A stretch of DNA of 64,000 bases from Xanthobacter agilis (lineage in GTDB: Bacteria; Pseudomonadota; Alphaproteobacteria; Rhizobiales; Xanthobacteraceae). Location of the stretch: the NCBI RefSeq assembly GCF_021730435.1, contig NZ_JABWGX010000023.1:16269-80268 (forward strand). The letters run 5' to 3'. The position numbers and the translations under genes were made by a program. Positions 9,913 through 18,729 of the stretch are shown here, piece after piece. Each line of letters starts with the position of its first letter. Position 1 is the stretch's first letter. Under the pieces are notes generated by a model that saw nothing but the letters and a program-made list of their open reading frames with translations, had not been told where the DNA came from and did no database searches.

Positions 9913-10073
9913 GGAAGGTTCCTTCTTTGGGATAACGCCCCGCCGGACCCGCGCACGAGGACAAATTCTCGACGCAACGCCCTGGGCCGTCTATCTCGCC
10001 CATCTCAGACCGATGTTGCGGTACGGTCAATAGAGACTCAGAGGTTATGCGGTAGCAGGAAATGGAGGCCGGC

Positions 10074-11267
10074 ATGGCGGGTATGGAAGACGAGAGCAAA
10101 AACACAGGGATGGCGCCGGCAACCCAATTGGTGCATCTCGGTCGGGATCCGAAACGGTTCGACGGCTTCGTCAACACACCGGTGGTACGCGGCTCCACCG
10201 TCCTCTCGCCGACCTATGATGACCTCATCCACCATCGCGGGCGCTACAGCTACGGCCGGCGCGGCAATCCCACCACCGAAGGGCTGGAGACGGCATTGAA
10301 GGCGCTGGAGGGCGGCGACGGCGTGGTGCTGACGCCGTCGGGCCTGTCGGCGGTGTCCATTGCCTTATTGTCGGTGCTCGGCACCGGCGACCATCTGCTC
10401 ATGGTGGACACCGCCTATCGCCCCACCCGCACTGTCTGCGACACGGTGCTGAAGCGCCTGGGCGTTGAGACCACTTATTACGATCCGCTCATCGGTGCCG
10501 GCATAGAGGGCCTCATCCGCGACAACACCCGCGCCATCTTCCTCGAAGCCCCCGGCTCCCAGAGCTTCGAGATGCAGGATGTGCCCGCCATCGCGGCGGT
10601 GGCGCGGGCGCACGATATCGTCACGCTGATCGACAACACCTGGGCCACGCCGCTGTTCTTCAAGCCCCATTCGGCAGGGGTGGATATCTCCATCCAGGCC
10701 GGCACCAAATATATCGGCGGCCATGCCGACCTGAACCTCGGCACCATTTCGGCGATCGGCCCCGCCTGGAAGAAGGTGATCGCCACCCACGGCAACCTCG
10801 GCATCACCATCTCGCCCGACGACGCCGCCCTGGGCGCGCGCGGACTACGCACCCTGGGCGTGCGGCTCGCCCACCACCAGCGCGCCGCGCTGGACATGGC
10901 GACATGGCTTCAGCAGCGTCCCGAAGTGTCGCGGGTGCTGCATCCGGCGCTGCCGTCGGACCCCGGCCACACCATCTGGAAACGCGACTTCCGCGGCGCC
11001 TCGGGCCTGTTCAGCATGATCCTGAAACCGGTGCCCGAGCGAGCGCTTGCGGCCTTTTTCGATACCCTCACCCTGTTTGGCATGGGCTATTCCTGGGGCG
11101 GCTACGAAAGCCTCGCCATTCCGTTCGACTGCCGCGACTATCGCACCGCCACCACCTGGGAGGTGGAAGGGCCGGCGGTGCGCCTCCATATCGGGCTGGA
11201 CGATGTCGACGACCTGAAGGCCGATCTCTGTCGTGCCTTCGCGGCGATGGCCGACGCCGCCACCTGA
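10074..11267 (+). CDS. metC: cystathionine beta-lyase
   Basis: PLP enzyme that cleaves cystathionine to homocysteine, pyruvate and ammonia on the way to methionine. About 397 residues of the Cys/Met metabolism PLP family. The Schiff-base lysine is K212 in GTKYIGGHADL, the PLP phosphate site includes TPSGLSAVS, and SYGRRGNPTTE is the usual N-terminal signature. The start at 10074 is favoured because GGAGG lies five bases upstream; in-frame ATGs at 10062 and 10083 also exist. Relatives such as cystathionine gamma-synthase are less likely given the RFDGFVNTPVVRGST opening typical of alphaproteobacterial MetC. Confidence 0.88.
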   Translation: MAGMEDESKNTGMAPATQLVHLGRDPKRFDGFVNTPVVRGSTVLSPTYDDLIHHRGRYSYGRRGNPTTEGLETALKALEGGDGVVLTPSGLSAVSIALLSVLGTGDHLLMVDTAYRPTRTVCDTVLKRLGVETTYYDPLIGAGIEGLIRDNTRAIFLEAPGSQSFEMQDVPAIAAVARAHDIVTLIDNTWATPLFFKPHSAGVDISIQAGTKYIGGHADLNLGTISAIGPAWKKVIATHGNLGITISPDDAALGARGLRTLGVRLAHHQRAALDMATWLQQRPEVSRVLHPALPSDPGHTIWKRDFRGASGLFSMILKPVPERALAAFFDTLTLFGMGYSWGGYESLAIPFDCRDYRTATTWEVEGPAVRLHIGLDDVDDLKADLCRAFAAMADAAT

Positions 11268-11440
11268 GGGCGGACCTGTTGGAAAGGCGCCTCGGCTATC
11301 GGCCGAGGCACGTCCGGGCAACCGCCTCCGACTTTAGCCGAACCTTCACCAGTGCCCTGGCATGAAGCGACTTCGTTTCCGCAACTCAACCCACGTCCGG
11401 CACGCCCCCGTGTCGGACGACGGAACCCCAGAGCCGTCCC

Positions 11441-12364
11441 ATGATCGTGCGTGAGCGTCCGGGCCTGATCCGCCTGTTCCTGATCCTGAAGGGCTCGGTG
11501 CTCCAGCGCATCTTTCCTCAGGTGATGGTGGTGATGGCGCTGTCGGCCCTGGTGGTGCTGCTCCACGGGCGACAGCCGGGCATCGTCCCCTCCTTCAGCG
11601 GCGCGCCGTTCGCCCTGCTGGGCATTGCGCTGTCGGTGTTTCTCGGCTTCTCCAACAACGCCTGCTACGACCGGTGGTGGGAGGCCCGCAAGGCCTGGGG
11701 CGTGCTGATCGCCGCCACCCGCGACCTCGCCCGCCGGAGCCTCCTACTCGAACGGCGGGGGGAAGAGGCCCGGCAGGCCCGGCGGCGCCTGGTGGCGCTC
11801 GCCATCGCCTTCGGCCATGCTCTGGTGGGCCACCTGCGGCCCGGTGCCGCCGCCGCGGACTTGGGCCGCACCGTGCCGCCCGATCTGATGGCCGCGGTCG
11901 CGGCCAGCCGCAATGCGCCGGATCTGCTGCTGCGCGCCATGGGGGCGGAGCTGGCCGACCTGCGCGAGACCGACCGCCTGAGCGACATCGAGTTTCGCGC
12001 CCTCGACGACACGGTCACATGGATGACCGACATGCTCACCACCTGCGAGCGCATCAAGGGTACGCCGGTGCCGTTCGGCTACCTGCTGCTGCTCCACCGC
12101 ACCGCCTATCTGTTCTGCTTCCTGCTGCCGTTCGGCTTCGCCGACGTGCTCGGCTGGGCCACCCCGCTCGCCACGGCGCTGGTGGCCTACACCTTCTTCG
12201 GCCTCGACGCCCTGGGCAGCGAGCTGGAGGAGCCCTTCGGCACCTTGTCCAACGACCTGCCCATCGCCGCCCTCGCCACCCAGATCGAGATCGGCCTGCG
12301 CGACGCCATGGGCGAAACCGACCTGCCGGCGACGCCGCAGCCGGTGGACCATATCCTGCTGTAG
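11441..12364 (+). CDS. bestrophin-like (YneE/UPF0187) membrane protein
   Basis: 307 residues with hydrophobic segments near 25-45, 55-70, 205-225 and 228-245, matching the four-helix bestrophin fold, a pentameric ion channel family. Family landmarks are the N-terminal RPGLIRLFLILKGSVL, the SNNACYDRWWEARKAWG segment after the second helix, and the C-terminal acidic ELEEPFG. Bacterial members conduct small cations or anions; the ion cannot be read from sequence. Transcribed alone: metC lies 173 bases upstream, with a weak hairpin in between, and the next gene converges. Confidence 0.85.
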   Translation: MIVRERPGLIRLFLILKGSVLQRIFPQVMVVMALSALVVLLHGRQPGIVPSFSGAPFALLGIALSVFLGFSNNACYDRWWEARKAWGVLIAATRDLARRSLLLERRGEEARQARRRLVALAIAFGHALVGHLRPGAAAADLGRTVPPDLMAAVAASRNAPDLLLRAMGAELADLRETDRLSDIEFRALDDTVTWMTDMLTTCERIKGTPVPFGYLLLLHRTAYLFCFLLPFGFADVLGWATPLATALVAYTFFGLDALGSELEEPFGTLSNDLPIAALATQIEIGLRDAMGETDLPATPQPVDHILL

Positions 12365-12434
12365 CGCGCCCGCCGCCCGGTTGGGCGTTGACGCGCGTTC
12401 CTCACGCGGCAACGCCGCGTCGCCAGCCTATGGC

Positions 12435-13244
12435 CTAAAGCTGACAGCCGCTCGCCGCCGTGAGCCCGTTGGGCTGGCCCCACTCGTTCTGCGGCACGTT
12501 GGTAAAGGGTCCGCCATAGACCTGCTTCAGCATCTTGAAGGACGAGGCCTGCCGCGTGTCCGGATCGAAATCGATGATCCAGAAATAATCATAGGTCGCG
12601 CTCGGCCAATTGCTCAGGGCTTCGGTGAAGCGCGCCAGGTCGAACAGGTCGTAGAGGGTCGACGATGCCTCGGGGCGGGCATCGTCCTTGGCGACGGCGG
12701 CCGCGGCATGGGCCGGCCCCTCGGCCGCCTCCTTCGCGGCCGCCTCGGCCTTTTCCGGGCCGGTCTTCTTGGCGTGGCCCGAGGTCGTCTTGGCGATGTG
12801 GTCGTGCTCCCACGTCACCACCACGGTAGCGCCATCCCAGCGCGGATCGGTGAGCAGGTCGCGGGCGAACTGCTGGGTCTGCGCGTTCAGCAGATCCGCG
12901 CTGAGGGTGCCGGATGCATCCGGCAACGCCGCATAAGTAATGACCGGCTGTCCCCAGGACCGGGCCGAGGGCGTGATCGTTTCCAGGGTATGTAGCGTCA
13001 TGGCGAAAAACGCCTTCGGCACCTCGCCCGGACGGAACAGGCTGGCCGTTGCGTCGCGGCCGAGATGCTGAGCGGCGAGCGCCTGCGCCCGCTCCATGCC
13101 CACCGCGCAGAGCCGATAGGCATCCTGCTTCTCGCCATGGCGCAGCAGGATGATCCGCGCGGGGAGCGCAGCCGCCTCCCCTATCGTCAGGGCCATCACC
13201 ACGACGCCGAGGCCCGCCGCCATCCAACCTGTCCGCCCCATCAT
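12435..13244 (-). CDS. exported histidine phosphatase superfamily protein
   Basis: About 269 residues. Signal peptide or anchor (GWMAAGLGVVVMALTIGEAAA), then the phosphohistidine motif IILLRHGEK and, later, WEHDHIAK supplying the second catalytic His. Between that and the C-terminal domain lies an Ala/Lys/Glu-rich insert of about 45 residues (AKKTGPEKAEAAAKEAAEG and onward) that looks disordered or helical. The substrate is unknown; this branch is usually annotated simply as histidine phosphatase. The start at 13244 follows GGGGGATGGG; an upstream frame to 13352 would hide the signal peptide. The gene is monocistronic. Confidence 0.75.
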   Translation of the reverse strand: MMGRTGWMAAGLGVVVMALTIGEAAALPARIILLRHGEKQDAYRLCAVGMERAQALAAQHLGRDATASLFRPGEVPKAFFAMTLHTLETITPSARSWGQPVITYAALPDASGTLSADLLNAQTQQFARDLLTDPRWDGATVVVTWEHDHIAKTTSGHAKKTGPEKAEAAAKEAAEGPAHAAAAVAKDDARPEASSTLYDLFDLARFTEALSNWPSATYDYFWIIDFDPDTRQASSFKMLKQVYGGPFTNVPQNEWGQPNGLTAASGCQL

Positions 13245-13521
13245 CCCATCCCCCAAGCCGGTTTCCATCTCCTTGTGAGCGAAGCACATTCGCGCCCGCC
13301 GCGCCAAGGCCAGGGCGCCGCCTGCGACGGTGCGGCGCGCGAAAAAGCGCAATTATGACGTTGGGGAATGGCGCGCGTGCGCCGGAACCGGACCTCGCGC
13401 GGCGACGACACAATGGCGTTTCCGCATCACGCGAAACGCGTGCGGCCCATCGCGGGGCCTTCACACCCTCGTGCGAACATGCTTCAAGGCAGGATCAAGT
13501 TCGGGTTCGTGGAGCTGAGCC

Positions 13522-13854
13522 ATGCTCACAATCAGGTTGGAAGCCAGCGCGCACACCATGATGCTGCTGGTGGGTCTCGGCTGCCTCACCACGGTGGCGC
13601 TGGCGCAGACCGCGTCCCGGCCCCATGTGGTCATTACTCCGAATGTCATTCAGTTGCCGGTGATTCCCCAGGGCAATTACCTGGATCCGGGGCCGGGGCC
13701 GGCGATCAAGCCGGACGTGAAGATCGGCAGGGGCGAGAACACCGACTATGTGTTCCCGCCCGACCTGTCGGGCGGCTACGGCTCCGGCCCGCCCGGCGAT
13801 CCCACCAACAACGGCTCCTGGAGCCCGCTCGACGGCGACACGCCGAGCTTCTGA
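13522..13854 (+). CDS. small secreted protein of unknown function
   Basis: 110 residues. A signal peptide (about 1-29, ending TTVALAQ) is followed by a Pro/Gly/Asp-rich mature part of about 80 residues with no cysteine and no recognised domain, rich in short motifs such as DPGPGP and GSGPPGDP. It is probably periplasmic or extracellular and largely unstructured. ATG at 13522 has GGAG upstream. A strong intrinsic terminator lies 43 bases downstream, supporting a real, single-gene transcript. The upstream 277 bases (13245-13521) hold only its promoter region and that of the divergent phosphatase. Confidence 0.65.
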   Translation: MLTIRLEASAHTMMLLVGLGCLTTVALAQTASRPHVVITPNVIQLPVIPQGNYLDPGPGPAIKPDVKIGRGENTDYVFPPDLSGGYGSGPPGDPTNNGSWSPLDGDTPSF

Positions 13855-13896
13855 GCCCCGTGCGCGGAGCCCACTCCCCGCCGGACCCATTCGACC

Positions 13897-13931
13897 AAAG
13901 GGCCGCGAGCACCGCTCGGCGGCCCTTTTTC
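13897..13931 (+). terminator. intrinsic terminator
   Basis: GGGCCG-CGAGC-ACC-GCTCG-G-CGGCCC forms an 11-bp stem with one bulged G, followed on the plus strand by TTTTTC. It ends the transcript of the small secreted protein at 13522-13854. Confidence 0.8.
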
Positions 13932-13980
13932 TTGCCCCGACGCGGGCATGGGCCGTGGCATTGGACACATCGGGCCGGAC

Positions 13981-14013
13981 AAAAGAAAAACGGCGGGGAA
14001 GCCCCCGCCGTTT
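13981..14013 (-). terminator. intrinsic terminator of rplM-rpsI
   Basis: On the minus strand ACGGCGGGGG-CTT-CCCCGCCGT is followed by TTTTCTTTT. It lies 28 bases beyond the rpsI stop. Confidence 0.85.
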
Positions 14014-14040
14014 CTCGTACCTGCAAGCCTGAAGCGCGAA

Positions 14041-14520
14041 TCAGCGCTTCGAGAACTGGAACGACCGACGCGCCTTGGCCCGGCCGTACTTCTTGCGCTC
14101 GACCACGCGGCTGTCGCGGGTGAGGAAGCCGCCCTTCTTGAGGGGGCCGCGCAGCTCGGGCTCGTAATAGGTGAGCGCCTTGGACAGGCCATGGCGCACC
14201 GCGCCAGCCTGGCCGGACAGGCCACCGCCGGCGACCGTGCACACCACGTCGTACTGACCTTCGCGGGCCGCGGCCTGGAACGGCTGGTTGATCATGAGGC
14301 GCAGCACCGGACGGGCGAAATACACCTCGATGTCGCGATCATTCACCGTGATCTTGCCGGTGCCGGGACGGATCCACACGCGGGCGACCGCGTCCTTGCG
14401 CTTGCCGGTGGCATAGGCGCGACCGAACTTGTCCAGCTTCTGGACATGGACGGGAGCGGACACCTCGATGGCGAGGTCGGCGCCGCCGAGGGCTTCGAGG
14501 GACTGGAGAACCTCGGCCAT
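14041..14520 (-). CDS. rpsI: 30S ribosomal protein S9
   Basis: 159 residues. The core (from [14 protein letters not shown]) and the universal C terminus RRSFQFSKR, whose last Arg contacts P-site tRNA, are present. The roughly 25-residue N-terminal extension is usual in alphaproteobacteria. It starts one base after the rplM stop, the conserved L13-S9 operon, and ends at a strong terminator. Confidence 0.98.
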   Translation of the reverse strand: MAEVLQSLEALGGADLAIEVSAPVHVQKLDKFGRAYATGKRKDAVARVWIRPGTGKITVNDRDIEVYFARPVLRLMINQPFQAAAREGQYDVVCTVAGGGLSGQAGAVRHGLSKALTYYEPELRGPLKKGGFLTRDSRVVERKKYGRAKARRSFQFSKR

Positions 14521-14521
14521 G

Positions 14522-14983
14522 TCAGTTCCTCACGTTCTTACGGTTGAGAGCCGCCACGTCGAGCGCGACGGGCTGCTGGGCCTCATGGGGGTGAGCCGGG
14601 CCCTTGTAGACACGCAGGTTGCCGAGGATCTTGCGGCCGAGCGGGCCACGGGCGAGCATGCGCTCCACCGCCTTCTCGATGACACGCTCCGGGAAGCGGC
14701 CTTCGAGCACGAACTTGGCGGTGCGCTCCTTGATCCCACCCGGGAAGCCGGTGTGGTGATAATAGACCTTCTGGTCCTTCTTGCGCCCGGTGAACACCGC
14801 CTTCTCCGCGTTCACGACGATGATGTTGTCACCGCAGTCCACGTGGGGGGTGTAGATGGGCAGGTGCTTGCCCTTGAGGCGCATGGCGATGATGCTGGCG
14901 AGACGACCCACAACAAGGCCGCTGGCGTCGATCACCACCCACTTCTTTTCGATATCGGCGGGCTTGGCCGAATACGTCTTCAT
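14522..14983 (-). CDS. rplM: 50S ribosomal protein L13
   Basis: 154 residues from [15 protein letters not shown]. Diagnostic segments are [14 protein letters not shown] and [10 protein letters not shown], with the C-terminal [11 protein letters not shown]. The frame stays open upstream to 15151, but that extension is non-conserved and runs into the promoter region. First gene of the rplM-rpsI operon. L13 operons in several bacteria are autoregulated through the leader; no specific structure was identified in this leader of about 127 bases. Confidence 0.98.
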   Translation of the reverse strand: MKTYSAKPADIEKKWVVIDASGLVVGRLASIIAMRLKGKHLPIYTPHVDCGDNIIVVNAEKAVFTGRKKDQKVYYHHTGFPGGIKERTAKFVLEGRFPERVIEKAVERMLARGPLGRKILGNLRVYKGPAHPHEAQQPVALDVAALNRKNVRN

Positions 14984-15117
14984 GGGATCGATTTCCGATT
15001 GTGACAGCTGGAGCGGACCCAGATGGGAACCCGCGACGCGCTCCGGCAATGAAGCGCGCTTGTATCCGAGCCCCAAAACCACGTCAACGCCGCAGCGCGC
15101 CATTTTCTCATTACAAA

Positions 15118-15145
15118 ACAATACGTTATTATTTTGGTATTTCAA
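15118..15145 (-). promoter_or_regulatory. rplMp: promoter of rplM-rpsI
   Basis: On the minus strand TTGAAA (15140-15145) and TATTGT (15118-15123) are spaced by 16 bases within a strikingly AT-rich patch (about 15105-15165) in otherwise GC-rich DNA. This fits a strong ribosomal-protein promoter with a start near 15110. Confidence 0.6.
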
Positions 15146-15245
15146 CACCATCTAAAAGTGGCTGATATCACAGAAAGTTGGGGCCGGTTCCTCTCCGCAT
15201 GGGCACGGCCTCCGCGTGAAACGGCGGACACCCGCGCCCGGCGGG

Positions 15246-15704
15246 TCAGCCCATGGCTGGCCGCTCGGGGATGGAATAGGTGGCCACGCAGTGGGCCACG
15301 AGGTCGTCGTCGCCCGCGCCCCTGAGGCCCACGTCGCCCACCGCGAGCCGCTTGCCCAGCTTGATGAGCCGCGCATCCGCGAAGATCGCGCCGGGCGCCG
15401 GCTTGCGCAGGAAATTGATGGACAGGTTGGTGGTCACCGCCAGCGCCACCGGACCGATCTGCGCCAGCAGGGCCACATAGACGGCAATATCCGCCAGCGC
15501 CATCAGCGCCGGGCCGGAAACCGTGCCGCCCGGCCGCAGATGCTCCTCGGCGGCATCGAGGCGGATGGTGGCGGTCCGCGGACCGATGGTTTCGATATGG
15601 TGCGGCTTGCCGGGTCCGAACGCCTGGGGAAACGCCCCATGCAGGAACGTCTCCAGCGCCGCGATGGTCATCACCGGCGTGGCTTTGCCGCCCTCGATCG
15701 TCAT
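15246..15704 (-). CDS. PaaI-family thioesterase (hotdog fold)
   Basis: 152 residues, single hotdog domain. The segment LRPGGTVSGPALMALADIAVY is the HGG-type active-site helix region of acyl-CoA thioesterases of the PaaI/YbgC class. A start at 15704 is fixed by a good GGGAGG seven bases upstream. It diverges from an enoyl-CoA hydratase gene with 143 bases between, so the pair may share control in acyl-CoA metabolism. The substrate acyl group is unknown. Confidence 0.82.
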   Translation of the reverse strand: MTIEGGKATPVMTIAALETFLHGAFPQAFGPGKPHHIETIGPRTATIRLDAAEEHLRPGGTVSGPALMALADIAVYVALLAQIGPVALAVTTNLSINFLRKPAPGAIFADARLIKLGKRLAVGDVGLRGAGDDDLVAHCVATYSIPERPAMG

Positions 15705-15847
15705 GGGTGTCCTCCCGTTGCTTGTCATTGTTCGGCTTTCGCCGTTTGGCTGTCATTGTCCGGTGCCCGGCTCGCGCCTCCGGAGCCTTGTGCATAGAAT
15801 GGCGCGCCACAAGATCAAGCCGCCCGCATCCCCGGAGGAGTGCCCCC

Positions 15848-16666
15848 GTGACTGCCCATCCCGCCCCCACCGCCGACAGCCCGCTCCTGAAGACCGAGGT
15901 GGCCGACGGCATCGCCACCCTCACCCTCGCCCGTCCGCAATCGCGCAACAGCCTGTCGGAAGCCATGATGGCGGCGCTCACCGGCGCCCTCGCCGACATC
16001 GCCGGCAACACGGCGGTGCGCGCGGTGGTGCTCGCGGCGGAAGGCCCGGTGTTCTCCGCCGGCCACGACCTCAAGGAGCTCCAGGGTCATCGGGACGATG
16101 CCGATCGGGGCCGGGCCTATTTCGAGGATGTGCTGAAGCGCTGCTCCACCTTGATGACCGCCCTCGTCCGCCTGCCGCAGCCGGTGATCGCGGCGGTGGA
16201 GGGCATGGCCACCGCCGCCGGCTGCCAGTTGGTGGCGAGCTGCGACCTGGCGGTGGCGGGGGCGCAGGCGCGCTTCTGCACGCCCGGCGTCAATATCGGC
16301 CTGTTCTGCCATACGCCGATGGTGGCGCTGTCGCGCAACGTCTCGCGCAAACACGCCATGGAAATGCTGCTGCTCGGCGCATGGGTGGAGGCCGAGGACG
16401 CGCTGCGCATGGGCCTCGTGAACCGGGTGGTGGAAAAGGGCTCGGCGGTCGCGGCCGCCACCGCCCTCGCCCACCGAATCGCCGAGAAATCCCAGGTTCC
16501 GGTAAAGCTCGGCAAGGCTGCCTTCCACGCCCAGATCGAAATGGGCCTCGACGAGGCCTATGCCTATGCCTCCCGCGTGATGACCGAAAACATGCTCGCG
16601 CGGGATGCGGAAGAAGGCATGTCCGCCGTTCTCGCCAAGCGCGCGCCGAGCTGGGAAGACCGCTGA
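15848..16666 (+). CDS. enoyl-CoA hydratase/isomerase family protein
   Basis: 272 residues of the crotonase superfamily. The oxyanion-hole segments FSAGHDLKEL and AAVEGMATAAGCQLVASCDLAV are present. The position of the usual second catalytic Glu is taken by a segment FCHTPMVALSRNV, as in ECHDC3-like members, so true hydratase activity is uncertain. The C-terminal MTENMLARDAEEGMSAVL is typical. The start is GTG at 15848 behind GGAGGAG. Divergent from the thioesterase gene. Confidence 0.85.
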   Translation: MTAHPAPTADSPLLKTEVADGIATLTLARPQSRNSLSEAMMAALTGALADIAGNTAVRAVVLAAEGPVFSAGHDLKELQGHRDDADRGRAYFEDVLKRCSTLMTALVRLPQPVIAAVEGMATAAGCQLVASCDLAVAGAQARFCTPGVNIGLFCHTPMVALSRNVSRKHAMEMLLLGAWVEAEDALRMGLVNRVVEKGSAVAAATALAHRIAEKSQVPVKLGKAAFHAQIEMGLDEAYAYASRVMTENMLARDAEEGMSAVLAKRAPSWEDR

Positions 16667-16781
16667 ACGGCACCGTGATCGCCACCGGCGGCACCTTTAA
16701 CCTTCTCTCAACCATAAACAGGCTCTGCTATCGTCACGAAGCTGGCGCCTCTTGCGCTGGCCAGAGCGGGACCAGCAGCGC

Positions 16782-18299
16782 ATGGCCTCGAATGTCGCCG
16801 AGATCGCGATGAACGTCACAGGCGCGGCCCCCGCCCGCGCCCGTCGCGTGAGCGGCTTCGCCGTGGGGGCGGCGGCGCTCGCGGCCCTGTCTCTTCTGAG
16901 TGCCCTGCCGCTGCGCTTCACCGCCAGCGCGGAACTCGCCTTCAACATGGCGATCCAGCCGCCTGCCGCAGCGGTGCGGGGCATCGCCCAGGTGCTCGGC
17001 TCGCGGGAACTTGCGCGCGACGCCATCGAAAGGCTCGCCCCCGCAGACGTGGCACGCCTTGCCACCGACAGCCTGTTTGCCGCCGCCGCAGGCGATGCCG
17101 CGGCCCTGACCGAACAGGCGGCCCGCCGCGTGGTCCAGGACGTTTCGGTCACGCCGATCAACGGCGGGCGCGGATATGACATCGCCGTCTCCGCCGCGAC
17201 CCCGGCGCTCGCCGCCCGACTCGCCGACGCCTATGTGGCGGCGGCGCTGCGCCTCGATGCCCGCCCGGCGCCAGACGCGGTGTCGCCGCTCCCCGGCCTT
17301 AGCGGCGGTGCCGGCGCCGCCGCGCCCATGTTGCCGGATGTGCCGGGGCCTCTGCCCTTCACCCTGCTCGCGGCCGCCCTCGCGACCTTTCTCCTCGGGC
17401 GCCGGCAGCACCATCGCGAACCCCTGCCCCAGGGCCTTGTCGACCGCGCGGCGCTGCCACTGCAGCTTGATTCACCCCATCGCATCACCTGGCTCGACGG
17501 TCCGGCCGCCAGCGGCCTTGCGCTTGATGAGGCCGTGGCCCACCTGCTGGCCCATGCCGTCACCGGGTCCCAGGCGTCGGAGCCCGGGCGCGGACGGCTC
17601 GTGTGCGTGACCTCGGATGGGCTCGACGAGGCCGCCAGCCGCTGCGCCCGGACCCTCGCCCGCCGGCTGGGCGACGACGCCGGCGTGGTGCTGGTGGTGC
17701 TCGACCAGAGCGTGGACAAGGCCGGCCTGCTCGACCTCGGCTGCGAGGCCGCCGACCCTGGTGTCCGCGAGCTGCTGGTGGGACGCGCGCGATTTGGCGA
17801 AACCCTGCACCGCGATCCCCACTCCCGCGCCCATGTCATTCCGCCCGGCCATCTGCCGCCGGGCTGGAGCTCGGCCACCGGCACCGACGCGCCCGGCCCG
17901 GCCGATGAGCCCGCGGACGCGGCGCGACTCGGCGCCGTGCTCGATGCCTTGCGGCAGACCTATGATTATGTGGTGGTGGCCAATCCGCCGCTGGACCCCA
18001 ACGATGCGACCCTGGCCGAAAGCGAGCCCCTGGTGGTGTGCCTCACCGCCGATACCGCCCCGGCCACCGCCGCGGTGGAGAGCTTCGATGCGCTCGCAGC
18101 CATGCGCTTCTCACGCATCGTGATGCTGCGCTTCGCCACCGGTGAGGTGCTGCCCCCCGCCGAGGCGGAAGACATCCTGCCGCCCCAGGTCGCGCCGGCG
18201 TCCCCCGCGCGCGGGCCCGAGACACACCCTCCGGTGCGGCGGCCGAGCCGACCCGAACCGCAGGCCGAGGAACCGCAGATCTGGCGCGGCGCCGCCTGA
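16782..18299 (+). CDS. Wzz/BY-kinase-like membrane protein lacking a P-loop
   Basis: About 505 residues. Layout: cytoplasmic N terminus, membrane helix 1 (about 24-46), a short periplasmic part of about 130 residues with the Wzz-like pattern LAARLADAYVAAALRLDA, membrane helix 2 (about 190-206), then a cytoplasmic domain. That domain follows the order of bacterial tyrosine kinases (CpsD/Wzc-C): GRLVCVTSDGLDEAASRCA, VVLVVLDQSVD, GVRELLVGRARFGETLHRD, AHVIPPGH, YDYVVVANPPL. Where BY-kinases have the Walker A GEGKS, this protein has SDGLDEAAS, with no GK[ST]; the Walker A' Asp is also replaced. No C-terminal Tyr cluster is present. Likely a pseudokinase or a regulator of polysaccharide export. No polysaccharide genes are nearby. 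Confidence 0.6.
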   Translation: MASNVAEIAMNVTGAAPARARRVSGFAVGAAALAALSLLSALPLRFTASAELAFNMAIQPPAAAVRGIAQVLGSRELARDAIERLAPADVARLATDSLFAAAAGDAAALTEQAARRVVQDVSVTPINGGRGYDIAVSAATPALAARLADAYVAAALRLDARPAPDAVSPLPGLSGGAGAAAPMLPDVPGPLPFTLLAAALATFLLGRRQHHREPLPQGLVDRAALPLQLDSPHRITWLDGPAASGLALDEAVAHLLAHAVTGSQASEPGRGRLVCVTSDGLDEAASRCARTLARRLGDDAGVVLVVLDQSVDKAGLLDLGCEAADPGVRELLVGRARFGETLHRDPHSRAHVIPPGHLPPGWSSATGTDAPGPADEPADAARLGAVLDALRQTYDYVVVANPPLDPNDATLAESEPLVVCLTADTAPATAAVESFDALAAMRFSRIVMLRFATGEVLPPAEAEDILPPQVAPASPARGPETHPPVRRPSRPEPQAEEPQIWRGAA

Positions 18300-18402
18300 A
18301 ACCGCGCGCGGCGCCCGTCACCCTCGGCCCCTTCCCGTGGACGCCCCCACCCGCGGGCCGCGCCCCGGAAGACGTCCTCCGGGGCGTTCCAGGCACGTCC
18401 TG

Positions 18403-18621
18403 TCAAGCCTTGGGGCGGTCGGGGCGCTCCATCCACCAGATGAGGGCGCCGGCGGGGATCACCCAGAGCGTGCCGAGCAGCACATAGCAAACCGTCTGCG
18501 CCGCCCAGTGCAGCTCAGTCACCCGCCCTTGCGCGATCACCATCGCGCCAAGCGCCCATACCACCACCAGAGCCAGCAGCAGCACCGTGCCGATGAGCTT
18601 GCGGATGCGCTGGGGCATCAT
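18403..18621 (-). CDS. DUF2842 small membrane protein
   Basis: 72 residues beginning MMPQRIRKLIGTVLLLALV, with two membrane helices (about 9-30 and 41-63) and the conserved WVIPAG...IWWM end. DUF2842 proteins are short inner-membrane proteins almost confined to alphaproteobacteria, with no known function. It lies divergent from the heme A synthase gene, 108 bases apart. Confidence 0.85.
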   Translation of the reverse strand: MMPQRIRKLIGTVLLLALVVVWALGAMVIAQGRVTELHWAAQTVCYVLLGTLWVIPAGALIWWMERPDRPKA

Positions 18622-18729
18622 GGTTGTTCTCCCCTTTCGCCGCGCCTTGTGGCGCCGGGCAGGAGCCCTCTATAACGGATCGGCCGCGAGAGCCACGACA
18701 GAATGACCCGCCGGCAGGGAGAGAACGCC

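Noticed and set aside
9913..10073. SAM riboswitch before metC
   Set aside because: The gap is short and shared with aapJ, and I could not trace the paired elements of a SAM-II or similar alphaproteobacterial riboswitch.
11289..11309. GCCTCGGC-TATCG-GCCGAGGC hairpin after metC as a terminator
   Set aside because: Good stem but no T-run, and it lies only 20 bases past the stop; not enough to call termination.
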